Shown here piece by piece: positions 35,214-48,116 of a stretch of 64,000 nt of DNA. The notes beneath the pieces were generated by a model. The model did no database searches. It was not told the origin of the DNA and was given only the letters and a program-made list of their open reading frames with translations. Numbering within the stretch: the stretch's first letter is position 1; each line of letters opens with the position of its first letter. This DNA comes from Amphibalanus amphitrite (taxonomy: Eukaryota > Arthropoda > Thecostraca > Balanomorpha > Balanidae): the NCBI RefSeq assembly GCF_019059575.1, contig NW_024882030.1, positions 186,001 to 250,000 of the forward strand, in the 5' to 3' direction. Position numbers and translations under genes: made by a program.

Positions 35214-38200
35214 CTGGAAAATAGAGCATGTCAGATTACACACTGATTGCTAGTGATGTTACATGGGGCAACTAATCTTGGGCAACTCAGACAGGATGAC
35301 GTCACCCATAGATACAGAAACAAAACAAACAAATGTGTGTACTTTGTATCTCCTGGCTAATGACGTCATGAGGGCTGATACTGATACTGTGACGTCACTT
35401 ACGGGGATACACGTAACCAATTGTGACGTCAGTACTGGTGACGTCGTCACGTGCGTCAGAGTGCGTGTCCGAGAGGCCGGTGGCGCCGTGTCGGCTGGTG
35501 TGGGTGGTCGAGACGCCGTCACTTACTTGGGACCAGGAGCTCGATGGTACGGGACTGGTCACTGTCACATCCTAGGTCTGTCTCGTGCAGGGCGGTCAGG
35601 ACGGCCTGGCAGTTTTCGAGTGAGGAGGTTAGGAACAGCCTATACAGTTTCCTGCAGGTCACTGCCATCCTGCAACAGATTACAACAAAACAGAACAGGT
35701 CAGTATACGGGACACAGTCACACAGTGGCACCAGCGGGCGACTCAACACGGAAACACCATGTAGTTCCAATGCCGTTCATAACAGAACATATGTGCCTCC
35801 GGCTATCTCAAGTTCCCAGTCTGGTGCTGCAATCAGCTACGAATGTTTCACACGATACAATGAGTTTTATGCCACCCCTGACCCCACATACATTATTTCT
35901 ATATTATATTAAAATAGTACCACCCCAGTAACGTATCTGCCCGTCCGTCTGTCTTGTTTGTGTTCATATACATTTAATTACTTGCATCAAAGTGTCTGTC
36001 GGTGGATGCCTATTATTCTGTATTGCTTTATTCATTTTTAACGTCCCTGTGCCCGTACTCCTATGTATACCTCCAACGAATACGGTTATCGCTGGGGTTA
36101 TTGCGGTCTATCCAGATACACGTTATATCCGCCGGCGCCGTCCGGCCGACTGACCTGCAGACCGCTGCCACCTCTGACTGGGTCAGGGCAGGGATGTACG
36201 TGAGGGGCCGGGTGTCTTTGAACTCCACCGTATCCAGCTGGGAACAGCCGTGGAGGGCGGACAGCGCAGTGTCGCAAATGACGCCGGGTCCGAAAACACC
36301 GACGTCCTTCAAGCTGGTGAGGACAGTCAGGAGGCGTCCCGTCGCTTCCGGTGTCACGGACGGTGAGTCTGTAAAACATAAACACAGAAGCCATAAGTGC
36401 ATATGTACACACGTTGCGATCACCGTGGCCCAGATCCCAGCAGTAACTATTGATAGCAAGATAAAATAATTACGAAGCGCGTAACGCATAATATCGGGCT
36501 CTCCACAAGCACCATTAATCTGAACTCCTTGATGTGGGCCACACTTCTAACTGGTTAACCTCGAGCCAATCGAACTCGTCGCTGTTGAGGTGCCTAACCG
36601 AACGATGAATTAGCGCCCCAGTCGCGACACCACAGGCATGCAATACCGGCGAGAGCCGGACGACAGGCGCAATGAGTTTTGTATTCTTTTAGAGTAATTT
36701 GAGACAACGGAAGAGTAACATCACCCTTTCATAATGCAACATACACAACACTACGTAACTTTCTATGCTTTACTCATGCTGCTACTCACCATAAATGAAC
36801 AGCCCCGTGACTGTGCGGGTCGCCAGAGCAGCCAGCTGGTCCAGGAGTGTGTCCGTTGCTAGCTGTACACCAACATCCAGTCCAGACGTCGGCCAACGGG
36901 GGTTCCTCAGTGGCGCTCTTGTCATTCCGGATCCTGTGCCGAAAGAAACAATTAAAACGCGCCCCGCTAGGGGTCTGAGTATACCGCGCCCAGAAATGCA
37001 GAAATGCAGAAACGCAGAAATGACGTCATTCTGACGTCATTAGCGTCCAACCTATCATAGCCTTTGGAAAAAAAAATTGGTCACAATGTGCAATAGCTAT
37101 TCACGGAAGGGTACTGAAAGTTTGGTGACGATCGGCGCAGCGGTTCTTGACACATATCGAAAAAACTAAAGGGGGGGGCAAAAAATCCCCCCCCACCGCC
37201 TGGAAGGATATCCCACAACCCTTCTCACCAGTAATGTCCAGTCTCTTCAGCGACTTGGGCAGCAGCCGAAGCCACTTGCCGGAGCTGTCCACGGGTGGGC
37301 TCACATCGAGCCGCTCCAGAGCCTTCAGCGGCTCCAGCAGCGCCTCCAGCTGCCAGTCGCTGATACCGGCCGGCAGCGTCAGCTCACGCAGACTGGAGGC
37401 GTTGACACGCGCCAGCCGGCGCAGGGCAGAGACCCGCAGCTTAAAGCCGCGCAGGTTAGCCTTCTCCAGGGCGTGGCAGGTGGCTGCTGGAATAAAGCAA
37501 CACCAGTCACTGAAGAAGTGTTCGCTTATATGGACAAGGAATGACAGTTGCAGCGGGACAAAGCGTACCAGTTCGTGTGTAGCGCGTTTCACACAGGACT
37601 CACCGACCAGTCGGAGGTCGGTGTCCGTCTCAGCGGTCGGCGCCCGCAGTTCGGTCAGCTTCGGCTGGTCCTGCACTTTCAACACGAGCTCTAGGCTCGT
37701 GGCCGGTGCAGTGACCTCTCCACTGTGGGCTTGCTGATCGGTTTGCTCCCGCCGACAGTCGCTGAAGATATCGTCGACGGCAGACCGCCACCGACGGCAG
37801 ACTGTCGGCATAAAAGAAAAAAGGAACGGGTTGCATCGAGCACCTTGACAGGAACGTCAATGCTTGTATAGACAGCGTTTGTGTGTTTCACCCGGCAGGC
37901 GGTGGGCCTCCCGGCCACCTTTCGCGCAGTGGGGGTGGGGCATTTTTTTGCCCCCCGTATCTCCAAAACTAGTGCACAAATCCGGAAAATTCAAACGGCG
38001 TTCGATAGCCCTGTCAAATTTGTCGACGGAAACTAAATTTCATTGACCTCGGGGTCACTGATGACGTCACAGGTCAGGTCAAAGATAAAATGTTTCACCG
38101 TTCACGGGGCTTCTAGGGAAAGCGCTATAACACCGAGTAAAACGCATTTTGTCGAAAATCAGCGATAGGGCGTCAGTTGTCTAGTACATATGTTGCTATT

Positions 38201-40784
38201 AGAGGTCACTGGTCATACCAGGTCAGGTCACAGGTCAGGTCACCAAAGGCACCATGGGTCACCACATGACCCCAACTTTACTAAGGTTGTGCGATGCATG
38301 TTTTATGGCCAGTTTTTCATTTCCAATTCAATGGTGTTGGTTATAAGACCATCAGGTACGGTTTAGGTCATTTTCTGGTGGAGGTCAGGTCAAGGTCAGG
38401 TCAAATAAAGGTCAAATTTCAAAGTGGATAGTTTGCATAAAATGGGTATTGATTCGATGCAGCTCGTCACGGAGAGTATAATGGTGGTCTTTGTTTTGCG
38501 CTACGAGGTCTAGACTTGCTAAAAATTGAGTTTGAAAATTTGACGTCATCAATTTTGAACAGTTTTTTTTTTCGCTATAACTTGGCAAAAAAGAGGCATC
38601 GATCTCAAATTTGGTATGTATATAGAAGGCAGTAGGAGCTATCACATATCTTCCGGGTTTTTTCGAAATTCAAAAAAACTTGTTTGATTTTTCGGCTATT
38701 ATATTCAAAAAATCTATTTTTTATTTTAGGGGTCAAAATCCAAAAATTTCAAAAATCCGAGATAGCGGTTTTGTAGCCCTTGAAATTCTACACCTTTTAT
38801 GATATAAATATTTTTATGTATCTCTAAAGCTGTAGGCCTGACAGCTCTTCTCGCGAAACCTTTTTTTGGGTCAAAAATAGCAGAAATGACGTCACACTGA
38901 CGTCACTAGCGTCCAACCTATCATAGCCTTTGGAAAAATTGTAGGTCACAATGTGCAATAGCTATTCACGGGAGGGTACTGAAAGTTTGGTGACGATCGG
39001 CGCAGCGGTTCTCGAGATATATTTAAAAAAAAAAACTAAAGGGGGGGCAAAAAATGCCCCCCACCGCCTGGAAGGTTAATTGTAAGACATAACTCGCTTT
39101 TCTATGAGAATGGTATTCCGAGCAGCCATCCATCTACGTGTGAATCCCGTACCAGCCTAACCCCGTTCAATTTGCCCCGTGATAGACTATTTATTGCCAA
39201 ACTCTCCGAATCCTAGGTAAAAATACAGAATACTCCACTAAGCACCTACATATTCCAATGAAGCATGATCTACTACCTTCTTTTCTACCATCCTGCATAC
39301 AATGTCAGTCGTCAGAATACTCACCCCGCCTGGCGCGGATCATTTCCCAGCAGTCCATCTTGCTCAACACCATCTTCAACAGCTCGTGGTCCAAGAGACA
39401 CATGGCAGAAGCCCATCGCGGTGCAGCCTCTCGCACGTCGCCGCCCGCCAGTCCCGCCTCCTCCTCAGCTTGGGTGATGACGTCACAGGTGCTGATGGCG
39501 TCACACTTGTCGCAAGTGTCGCCCTTCGGAGAAGCCACCTCCTCGCCGTCACTGGGAAGGAATGACGTCAGTGTGACGTGGTGTGACGTCATCAGAGGTC
39601 GGACATTAGACGATAATTTTCAGACGTCTCCACTTCCAAGACAGCACCGTACCATCGATCTGTGAAAGCCCATCTAGTGTCCCCTCCCCCCAATCCCTGT
39701 CCCACCCTGCAGCCTGCTGCCTCACAGTCACTCACAGACAAGTTGTCTAGAAAACCGAGTTGCCTCTTACAAACTGTCAATTGTCTACACAACCGGTTCG
39801 GCTCTTATATGTAGACAAACTGTCCATACAACCGGGTCAAATCTACAGACAAACTGTCTACACAACTGGGTTGACTCTTACAAACGAACTCTCTACATAT
39901 CCGGGTTGACTCTTACAAACTGTCTACACCTACACAACCAGTTTGACTCTTACAAACTATTCACAATCCCTTGCAGTCAAAACCGACTAACTCCCACTGT
40001 TAACCCCCTAACGTCATCCCAACGACTAAACCCCAGTGCCACCCATAGGCGCGGGAGCCGGGGGGGGGGTGGCAGTGGGGGCAGCTTGCCCCCCCCCCCC
40101 AACTCTGGGGCCGTGGGGGCGGTGCCCGCCCACAGCTTTGAGACGGAATACCACACTTTTTTTTGCAAATGTTTTCTTTTTTGTTGAAAAAGCCGAGGGG
40201 TGAAAAATAAGTGGCCTAAAACCGGTGAGAAAACTAGATTTGGGGTACCCTAGGTTAATCTCTATTATGGTGTGCCCCCCCCCCCCCCCCCAGTCGGAAA
40301 GTAGTTCCCGCGCCCCTGGTGCCACCCCTGCTGCCTCTCAGTCTCACCTCTGCGAACGGTCGGATGGCGCCGCTCGCCGGCGGACCTCCTGCCGCAGCTC
40401 CTCCACGACGACCTGGCGAGTGGTGCGCTCCTCGAGGACAGCCTGCCGCAGGCGGACCACCTCTTCACGTAGATGGACCACCTCCTGACGCAGTGTGGCG
40501 TTGTCTCCCTGCAGTGTGGCGTTGTCTCCCTTCAGTGTGGCGTTGTCTCCCTTCAGTGTGGCGTTGTCTCCCTTCAGTGTGGCGTTGTCTCCCTTCAGTG
40601 TGGCCACTTCTCCCTCCAGTCCGACCACCTGTTCACTCAGTGAGTCGCAGTTTTTCTTCAGTGTGGTCAGTTCCACATCCAAACGGGCAATGCCCTCTTG
40701 ATGGCGATGTGTCAGTTCCTCCTTCAGAAGTGCCATCTCTTCTTTCATCTGGATAACCTCCTCTTGGAGCTGCCTGGGCTCCAT
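35146..40784 (-). CDS. F-box/LRR protein with N-terminal coiled coil, copy B (8 coding exons)
   Basis: Paralogue of the gene at 4307-10329 and likewise a probable SCF substrate receptor. Exons in transcript order: 40784-40348, 39551-39325, 37801-37604, 37486-37229, 36933-36790, 36368-36071, 35669-35527, 35213-35146. They total 1773 nt, coding 590 aa with no internal stop, all introns GT..AG. Exons 3 to 8 are equal in length to copy A; exon 1 is 42 nt longer (two extra heptads) and exon 2 is 3 nt shorter. F-box at about residues 198-230. Introns 1, 2 and 4 each hold a transposon or transposon fragment absent from copy A. Substitutions are unevenly spread: exons 4 and 7 are similar, the start of exon 5 differs strongly. 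Whether it is expressed cannot be judged from the sequence. The true 5' end is uncertain, as in copy A. Confidence 0.85.
35527..35669 (-). CDS. copy B coding exon 7
   Basis: 143 nt, acceptor TGTTGCAG and donor GTAAGT. Encodes RMAVTCRKLYRLFL and AVLTALHETDLGCD, almost the same as copy A. Confidence 0.85.
36071..36368 (-). CDS. copy B coding exon 6, leucine-rich
   Basis: 298 nt, acceptor TTTTACAG and the weak conserved donor GTATAC. Contains LTSLKDVGVFGPGV and CSQLDTVEFKDTRPL. Roughly one residue in six differs from copy A. Confidence 0.8.
36790..36933 (-). CDS. copy B coding exon 5
   Basis: 144 nt, acceptor TTCGGCACAG and donor GTGAGT. The first third (RAPLRNPRWPTSGLD) differs from copy A; the remainder (GVQLATDTLLDQLAALA) is conserved. 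Confidence 0.8.
37017..37215. mobile_element. TTAA-type element end fragment in intron 4 of copy B
   Basis: Nearly identical to the last 200 bp of 37889-39075, ending CACCGCCTGGAAGG but followed by ATAT, not TTAA. It reaches within about 14 bp of the exon 4 donor, on the intron side. Possibly a local copy or gene-conversion product of the neighbouring element. Confidence 0.65.
37229..37486 (-). CDS. copy B coding exon 4, leucine-rich repeats
   Basis: 258 nt, same splice sites as copy A. LRR stretches SSLRELTLP, LKALERLDV and SLKRLDITG are conserved. Confidence 0.9.
37604..37801 (-). CDS. copy B coding exon 3, end of F-box
   Basis: 198 nt, acceptor GCCGACAG and donor GTGAGT. Completes the F-box with CRRWRSAVDDI. 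Confidence 0.88.
37889..39075. mobile_element. TTAA-type element in intron 2 of copy B, ends with CCAGGCGGTGGGG
   Basis: The right end CCCCACCGCCTGGAAGG is followed by TTAA at 39076-39079. The left end (GGCAGGCGGTGGG near 37894) is diverged and lacks a clean TTAA. Unit A is uninterrupted at the same place (TTAA near 8951). The interior has GGTCA clusters near 38217-38245 and 38384-38412. Confidence 0.7.
39325..39551 (-). CDS. copy B coding exon 2, F-box
   Basis: 227 nt, acceptor CCTTCCCAG and donor GTGAGT. Polar linker, then LLDHELLKMVLSKMDCWEMI and RARR. A more upstream acceptor is excluded by an in-frame TGA. Confidence 0.88.
40044..40318. mobile_element. 275-bp hAT-like MITE in intron 1 of copy B
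   Basis: Ends CATAGGCGCGGGA and TCCCGCGCCCCTG are flanked by an exact 8-bp duplication GTGCCACC (40036-40043, 40319-40326). The uninterrupted site in copy A is at 9906-9913. It lies about 30 bp from the exon 1 donor. Confidence 0.9.
40348..40784 (-). CDS. copy B coding exon 1, expanded coiled coil
   Basis: Starts MEPRQLQEEVIQMKEEMALL. A 21-bp DNA repeat at about 40495-40600 encodes five near-perfect heptads of the type ATLKGDN with leucine at the same heptad position. The donor after CGCAGAG is as in copy A. Confidence 0.85.
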
Positions 40785-40889
40785 TTCTAAAACAGAGAAC
40801 GTACGGTATATAAGACTGAGAGAACGGTTTCACCTGAAACAGTCTAATGGCCTTAACGGCATGTGTCTATGGCTATTCTGTGAGTTTAA

Positions 40890-41917
40890 CACGCGCACTG
40901 CAGCGGGTCTGAGCCGAACACGAACTGCAGGGGGGGGGGGGTTGAAAACAACCCCCCCTGAGATCTCGAAAACGGCGCAACGTAGCGACAAGCGGTAAAC
41001 GGCGTTGGATAGGTTAAGATGAGATCGACAAGAAATACTAAGATCATTTTTGGGTCAGGTCAAAAACGAGGTCACCAGAGGTCACCGAAGACAAAATGTT
41101 ACGATTTTCACAACAGGAATTTCGCGGTAGTTTTTCTTGAATAACTTGTCTTGCACACAAGACAGAGGATCGATTCGAACGCCATCGTTCTTAGCTCGTC
41201 AAGGCGCATCGAATGATATATAATATGACCTCGAAAGGTCAAGTTGAAAATTTGACCTCAGGTCAAGGTCATGACCTGACCGAAATAGGTCATGTTGCAT
41301 ATCATTCGATCCGCATTGACGAGAAAAACACGATAAACGTCGAACGGAGTCTCTATCTCTACTCAATCTCAAGTTATTGAAGAAAAACCGCTGGTGACCT
41401 CAGGTGACCTAAGATGACCTGGAGATCACCTTCCAAAGGTCATAAGTGATATGTTTCGGTGAAATCACCAACAGGGACCTGTAATACTATGATCCTGAGC
41501 GTATTGAAGTCATAGGATGGCATTCAGAGTAAGTTGAAATTTCTCCCATTGACTTATAATGGGCCGGTCGCAAAAATGACCTGACCTTAGGTCATCGATA
41601 TAAAAATTCCGAGATATACAAGTTGTAGCTCGTGATGACTTTACTATTTCCTGTGGGTTTCAAGATCATATCTCAACAACTGTGGGCTTGGTGGGATTGC
41701 AAACTTCGAAATTTACGTTTCGAGGTAGGGTCACTTGACCTGACCTGGTGACCTGACCATAGGTCACCTGGGGTCAAAATTTTTACTCAAGGTGTGGAAA
41801 AGTTGTGAGAACAGGTATGCAAAATTTGGCGGCGCTACGCGCCGCCGTTTTCTCGCAATTTGCGAAAAACCACAGGGGGGGGGGTTGAAAACAACCCCCC
41901 CCCCTGCAGTGCGCGTG
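40890..41917. mobile_element. TTAA element, TIR CACGCGCACTGCAG
   Basis: Ends CACGCGCACTGCAG and CTGCAGTGCGCGTG are flanked by TTAA at 40886-40889 and 41918-41921. Unit A lacks it (near 10430). G/C runs lie inside both ends and GGTCA motifs throughout. It sits about 100 bp upstream of the copy B start codon. Confidence 0.9.
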
Positions 41918-41921
41918 TTAA

Positions 41922-42787
<866 letters not shown>

Positions 42788-42909
42788 TAGGCACGGCCCG
42801 CCGTACCGGTCAGATCTCCGAGCCGTGGTCCAAATGGAAGGACGGGATTCCCAGTAATCACTCCGTTGGTGAGTCGCGGCCTTCCTTCGCTGTGGATTAC
42901 TTATCAGTG

Positions 42910-44788
42910 GGGGCATTTCATGATAGATCGACCAAAGCCGTACACCCTCATATTTTATTTTTTGCTTAAAATTGGTCGAATGGGTTGTTATGGGCGGGGA
43001 AGCCAGCTGTGCCAAGGATTTTTTTCTTCGAACAACGGTTTCCGAGATATAGCCTCGGGCAGTTCCTGGAGGTCACGCTGCAACCCTATGTTTGGCGGCT
43101 TATAACTCAGAAACTATTGGTTTTCTATCCTAAAAACTTGATATGGTCAACTCGCAATCAACCAACAAACGTTTTGGCTATCTCGGATTTTCGAATTTTG
43201 AAAATTTTGATCACGTCACATCTTGACCTTTTTTTCGAAGAGTGACCTTGATATTTTCCCAACTGAAAGTCGCAATTTTGTCTGATGACGATTAAAACCT
43301 TATCAATTGTCATTCATATGCGACAATAAAAAAGTGGCTTTCGGCCTGCATTGACCTGAGATCAGGTCATTTTTATGACCTGTCCATTATTACGAGCGGG
43401 AGCGACAGCGAGATCTCGAGACTAAAGCAAGATAGCGACAAGTGGCAAACGATACAGGATTCACACTGATAAGGTCTACAATTTTTACTGAGGTCATTTT
43501 CAGGTCAGGTCAAAGATGACGTTACAGGGGTAAAAAGGAAGTCAAAATAGTTTTGGCTGTACCTTTTAATCTAATAAAGAAAGAGACGTAGAATAGGCAC
43601 CAATCCGTTTGCTTTCGCCTAGCGCCAGTTCGTTTTGAATTTCGATACCGATGACCTAAGGTCAGGTCAATTTCTTGACCACCCCATTATAAGTCAATTG
43701 GGGAAAAAATCAGCTCCCTTATTTTTACACTAAAACGCGTCGGAATTGCCTAATATACCATGAGTGACTCCATATGCGACTAACTTTGACTACCTTGAGA
43801 CCTTTTTTGCTCTTGGTCAACTGTGACGTTGCTCTTGGGTCATGTGACGTCATTAAAGGTCACCAAATGTTTTTTGCTGATAACTCCTTACAGGTTTGAG
43901 ATACAGCCACGCGGATAGGCTCATTGTGTTCAACTCGTCAAGGCCCATCGAATGATGTATATGACGACCTTAAGGTCACGTGACCTAAGGTCAACTTTTG
44001 ACCTTGACCTTTCGAGGTCAACATACACATGTTTCGATGCGGATCGACGAGAGGATCACGATGGTGCTATTAGTTTGTTCCTAGCTGGGATACTTCGAAA
44101 GTTATTCGAGAAAAACTTCATATATATGTAGTGCCGCCATTTAGACTTTCTTTTTACCCCTGTGACGTCATCTTTGACCTGACCTGAAAATGACTTGAGT
44201 AAAAATTGTAGACCTTATCCATGTGTACCCTGTCCCGTTTACCGCTTGTCGCTATCTTGCTTTGTTCTCGAGATCTCGCTGTCGCTCCCGCTCGTAATGA
44301 TGGGAAGGTCATAAAAATGACCTGACCTGAGGTCAACGCAGGCCAAAAGCCACTTTTTTATTATCGCATATGAATGACAATTGATAAGGCTTTAATCGCC
44401 ATCAGACAAAATTGCGACTTTCAGTTGGGAAACTATCAAGGTCACTCTTCGAAAAAAAAGGTCAAGATGTCACGTGATCAAAATTTTCAAAATTCGAAAA
44501 TCTGAGATAGCCAAAACGTTTGTTGGTTGATTGCGAGTTGAAACATATCAAGTTTTTACCATAGAAAACCAATAGTTTCTTAGTTATAAGCCGCCAAACA
44601 TAGGGTTGCAGCGTGACCTCCAGGAACTGCCCGAGGCTATATCTCGGAAACCGTTGTTCGAAGAAAAAAATCCTTGCCACAGCTGGGTTCCCCGCCCATC
44701 ACAACCCCTTAGACCAATTTTAAGCAAAAAATAAAATATGCGGGTGTAAATTTTAAGTTTTTTTGGTCGATCTATCGTGGAATGCCCC
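42910..44788. mobile_element. fold-back element, TIR GGGGCATT, 4-bp duplication (copy 2)
   Basis: Flanked by AGTG (42906-42909, 44789-44792). Unit A shows the uninterrupted AGTG at about 14614. Each arm is roughly 530 bp and highly similar in inverse orientation (about 42910-43440 against 44260-44788). The spacer contains GGTCA-rich TTAA-like sequence without TTAA ends, similar to 577-1563. No transposase frame. Confidence 0.9.
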
Positions 44789-45239
44789 AGTGATGTTCAT
44801 CCCAAATTATTGGAAAGCCAATACCAAACCGGGATGACAATGGTTTGGTTTCATTATACCAAAAACGTTGGTATTAGAGTTGCAAAGTTTCCCTACCGCA
44901 TTACCGGCATGTCGGTAATTTTTCACTACCGCAGGTTTTTTGTGGTATCTGGCATGTCTTGCCGGTAGCATGCCGGTATTTTTGGTTTTGCACAAAAAAA
45001 ATATTAGCATATGATTCAAACTTTGGACACTAAGAGGAAAATGTGGCATCTCTTGTAGGGGTAAACTGGAATCAACAATGCAGATTTTTTAGTATGCCGG
45101 TAATTTGGTGGTGTTTTTTTTGCTTTGGGCGTGGTAGCATGCCGGTATCCCCAAAAACATTTGTGGGGCGGGGCGGTGCCGGTAGCAGCCTTTGGGGAAA
45201 ACTTTGCAACTCTAGTTGGTATCCGATTGACATCTCTTA
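44789..45239. mobile_element. hAT-like remnant interrupted by a second hAT-like MITE
   Basis: The outer remnant CAGTGATGTTCATCCC...GATTGACATCTC matches 14613-14712 and is split by 44875-45214. Confidence 0.65.
44875..45214. mobile_element. 340-bp hAT-like MITE, TIR TAGAGTTGCAAAGTTT
   Basis: Ends TAGAGTTGCAAAGTTT and AACTTTGCAACTCTA are flanked by an exact 8-bp duplication GTTGGTAT (44867-44874, 45215-45222). GCCGGTA motifs recur inside. No coding frame. Unit A lacks it. Confidence 0.92.
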
Positions 45240-45668
45240 GTTATAATCCATCCCTTCCTGATATAACTCATAAGGTCTGCTATTAGGTAACCAGGGGTCA
45301 GCAAGAGACGTTAGGTATAGTTATTCCACGCTATTTTCTAACACCGCGACAATAACTTAAACGGTTCTATAAAACGTAATGAGATAAAAGTCACATAGGA
45401 AATATGTCGTCAAATCTGAGCTGACCAGTATATAACCTGACCTGACCTGACCTGATATAGGGCCTTGACCTGACTAAACTCTTCAGACGAGCTCCTCATC
45501 CAGGTAGCTACCGGTAGGTAGCTACTAGCTGAGGGGCGTCTCCATGGCAACCGCCAGTCGCGCCCAACGGCAGAAAGGGACTTCCCTCCCCCACGTGCAT
45601 GGAGCGAACCGCGCCAGAGGGACTTCCCCGCGGTAAAACGGAGGCTGACGTCCAAATGATTTTCAGAT

Positions 45669-47465
45669 CAGGGGCGGATCCAAGGGGGGGTCACATGGGT
45701 CATGGCCCCCCCTTGAGGCCCGGGGGCCCAAAGACCTTCCAGGGGCACCACCGGCCTATCAGGGGTATCACAGTCCTGACAGGGGCACCACAGGCCTAGC
45801 AGGGACACCACGGGCCTGGTGCCCCTGGGCCCTGACAGGACTGTAACGCCCCTGACAAGCCTGAAGTGTCCCCGGCAGGCACGTGGTGCCCCTGACAGGC
45901 CTGAGGCACCCCTGCAAGGCCGGTGGTGCCCCTGGCAGGCCTGTGGTGTCCATGGCAGGCCTGTGGTGCCCTTGCTAGGCCTCTGGTGCCCCTGACAGGC
46001 TTGTAATGTCCCTGGAAGGACTGTGGTGCCCCTGGGCCCTGACAAGCCTGAGGTGCCCCTGACAGGCCAGAGGTGCCCTTGCTAGGCCTGTGGTGCCCCT
46101 GGCAGGCCTCTGGTGCCCCTGACAGGCTTGCGGTGCCCTTGGAAGGACTGTGGTGTCCCTGGGCCCTGACAAGCCTGAGGTGCCCCTGACAGGCCCGTGG
46201 TGCCCTTGTTAGGCCTGTGGTGCCCCTGGCAGGCCTCTGGTGCCCTTGCTAGGCCGCTGGTGCCCCTGGCAGGCCTCTGGTGCCCTTGCTAGGCCGCTGG
46301 TGCCCCTGGCAGGCCTCTGGTGCCCCTGCGCCCGGAGAGGACTGGTGCCCCTGAAAAGTCTGAAGTGCCACTCGGCAGGCCCGTCGTGCCCCTGACAGGC
46401 CCAAGGTGCCCCTGCGAGGCCGGTGGTGCCCCTGGCAGGCCTCTGGTGCTCCTGGCAGGTCTGTGGTGCCCCTGACAGGTCTGTGGCGCCCCTGGCAGAC
46501 CTGTGTTGACTGGTGCCCCTGCTAGGTCGCTGGTGCCCCGCACAGACCTGTGGTGCCGCTGGGCCTTGACAAGCCTGAGATGCCTGGCTATGACAGGCTC
46601 GTGGTGCCCCTGATAGACCAGTGGTGCCCTTGCTAGGCCTGTAGTGCCCCTGGCAGGCCTCTGGTGCCCCTGCTACCCCTGCGCCCTGAGAGGACTATGG
46701 TGCCCCTGAAAAGCCTGAAGTGCCTCTCGACAGGCCCGTGGTGCCCCTGGGCCCTGACAGGCCCAAGTTACCCCTGCGAGGTCGGTGGTGCTCCTGGCAG
46801 GCCTCTGGTGCCCCTGGCAGGTCTGTGGTGCCCCTGGCAGGCCTGTGTTGACTGGTGCCCCTGCTAGGCCGCTGGTGCCCCTCACAGGCCTGCGGTGCCC
46901 CTGGAAGGACTGTGGTGCCCCTGCCCCTAGGGGTGCTCATGGGCCCAACAGGCCCGTTGTGCCCCTGACAGGCCTGTCGTGTATACTTGCTAGACCTGTG
47001 GTGCCCCTGCTTCCTGGCAGGCCTGTGGTGCCCCTGGCGGGCCTGTGGCGCCCCTACAAGGCCGTAGGTGCCCCTGACAGGTTTGTGGTGTCCCTGGAAG
47101 GACTTCGGTGCCCCTGACAAGCCTGAAGTGTCAAGGACAGACCCTTTAGACGCCAGGGTCAAGTTCGTCGGACTGACAACGATTTGCTTACCTGATAACG
47201 TTCCTGGTAAGTACTCATTACTCAGCGTCCACAACATATATACACATAGCACATTCATATATACTTGCTTACAATTGGTAAATGTGGTTGTGGCTAAGAG
47301 GTAAGATACTGACTAAAAATAAAAAATAAAAATTAAAAAACTGAAAATGGGGGCACCACCAAAATGAAGTGGACGAAATCCGTTGAGTTTTTAATTTTGG
47401 GTATAGGTAGGGGCACCACTTCGATTCATGACCCTCCCCTTGGAGTTTTCCTGGATCCGCCCCTG
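45669..47465. mobile_element. hAT-like element, TIR CAGGGGCGGATCCA, filled by a 20-bp minisatellite (copy 1)
   Basis: Ends CAGGGGCGGATCCA and TGGATCCGCCCCTG are flanked by an exact 8-bp duplication TTTCAGAT (45661-45668, 47466-47473). About 1.4 kb of its 1.8 kb is the tandem repeat at 45710-47140. Unit A has no element at the matching place. Confidence 0.92.
45710..47140. repeat. minisatellite, 20-bp period (GGTGCCCCTGGCAGGCCTGT)
   Basis: Roughly 70 units, variable, of GGTGCCCCTGGCAGGCCTGT. Because 20 is not a multiple of 3, the frame rotates and yields spurious Gly/Pro/Ala-rich open frames on both strands. Confidence 0.92.
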
Positions 47466-47473
47466 TTTCAGAT

Positions 47474-48116
47474 TGTTAATTTTGTTCCTAACCATGTTTT
47501 ATGATGTCTTGAATATTGACATGACACTTATTAGTGTAGTAAATTGCCATGATAATCCACTGAGGTAAAGACCCCACCCCCGATTAAACCTAATCTGAGA
47601 TAATCCAGCATGGAGTATTACCTGAGATAATACACCTACGCAGCACACGGAACACCAAGCTCCACTGGTTGAAGGCTAGGATGGGTTAGCGTGAGGGGTT
47701 TATTTATATAGGCTCAGAGCATTAGGTATATCAATATTTGCTGCGCTAACAAACATTTTTTTTTTGGACTAAGTGCATGGAAAAACATGGAAAAGAACAA
47801 AACATGGGTATATCCTTGTACAACTAATGGGAGCTCAGCTTCGGCCATGCCTACAACACGCTACACGATACCAAGCGCTGCGAACGAGCCCCTGAGAAAT
47901 ACCGACAAAGACCACACTGTTTAGCCAACCCCTCATCCCCACAGAGGTGTGTGACATTCTGTGTCCTCTCCCTGACCCCACCAGCTGACCTCACCTCGTC
48001 TGCTCTGTCCGTCCTGCCCTCTCCTCCGGCTCCGTCCGTACTCGGTACGCCTCTCCCAGACTGAGACTCCACACGTGCAGCGGCCACTGGCAGTCCCAAA
48101 GGTCGACAGTCCACGG
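47474..48116. other. unit B backbone, no gene recognised
   Basis: Partly paralogous to 20660-21350 of unit A. Several small indels; no conserved reading frame that I can support. Confidence 0.45.

Noticed and set aside
35263-35931. 222-codon plus-strand frame, the second longest in the window
   Set aside because: It lies opposite exon 7 and intron sequence of copy B; the equivalent region of copy A breaks the frame and no domain is recognised.
45668-47258. Collagen-like Gly/Pro-rich frames (GLPGAPQACQGH)
   Set aside because: They come from the 20-bp minisatellite inside a hAT-like element. The period is not a multiple of three and frames open on both strands.
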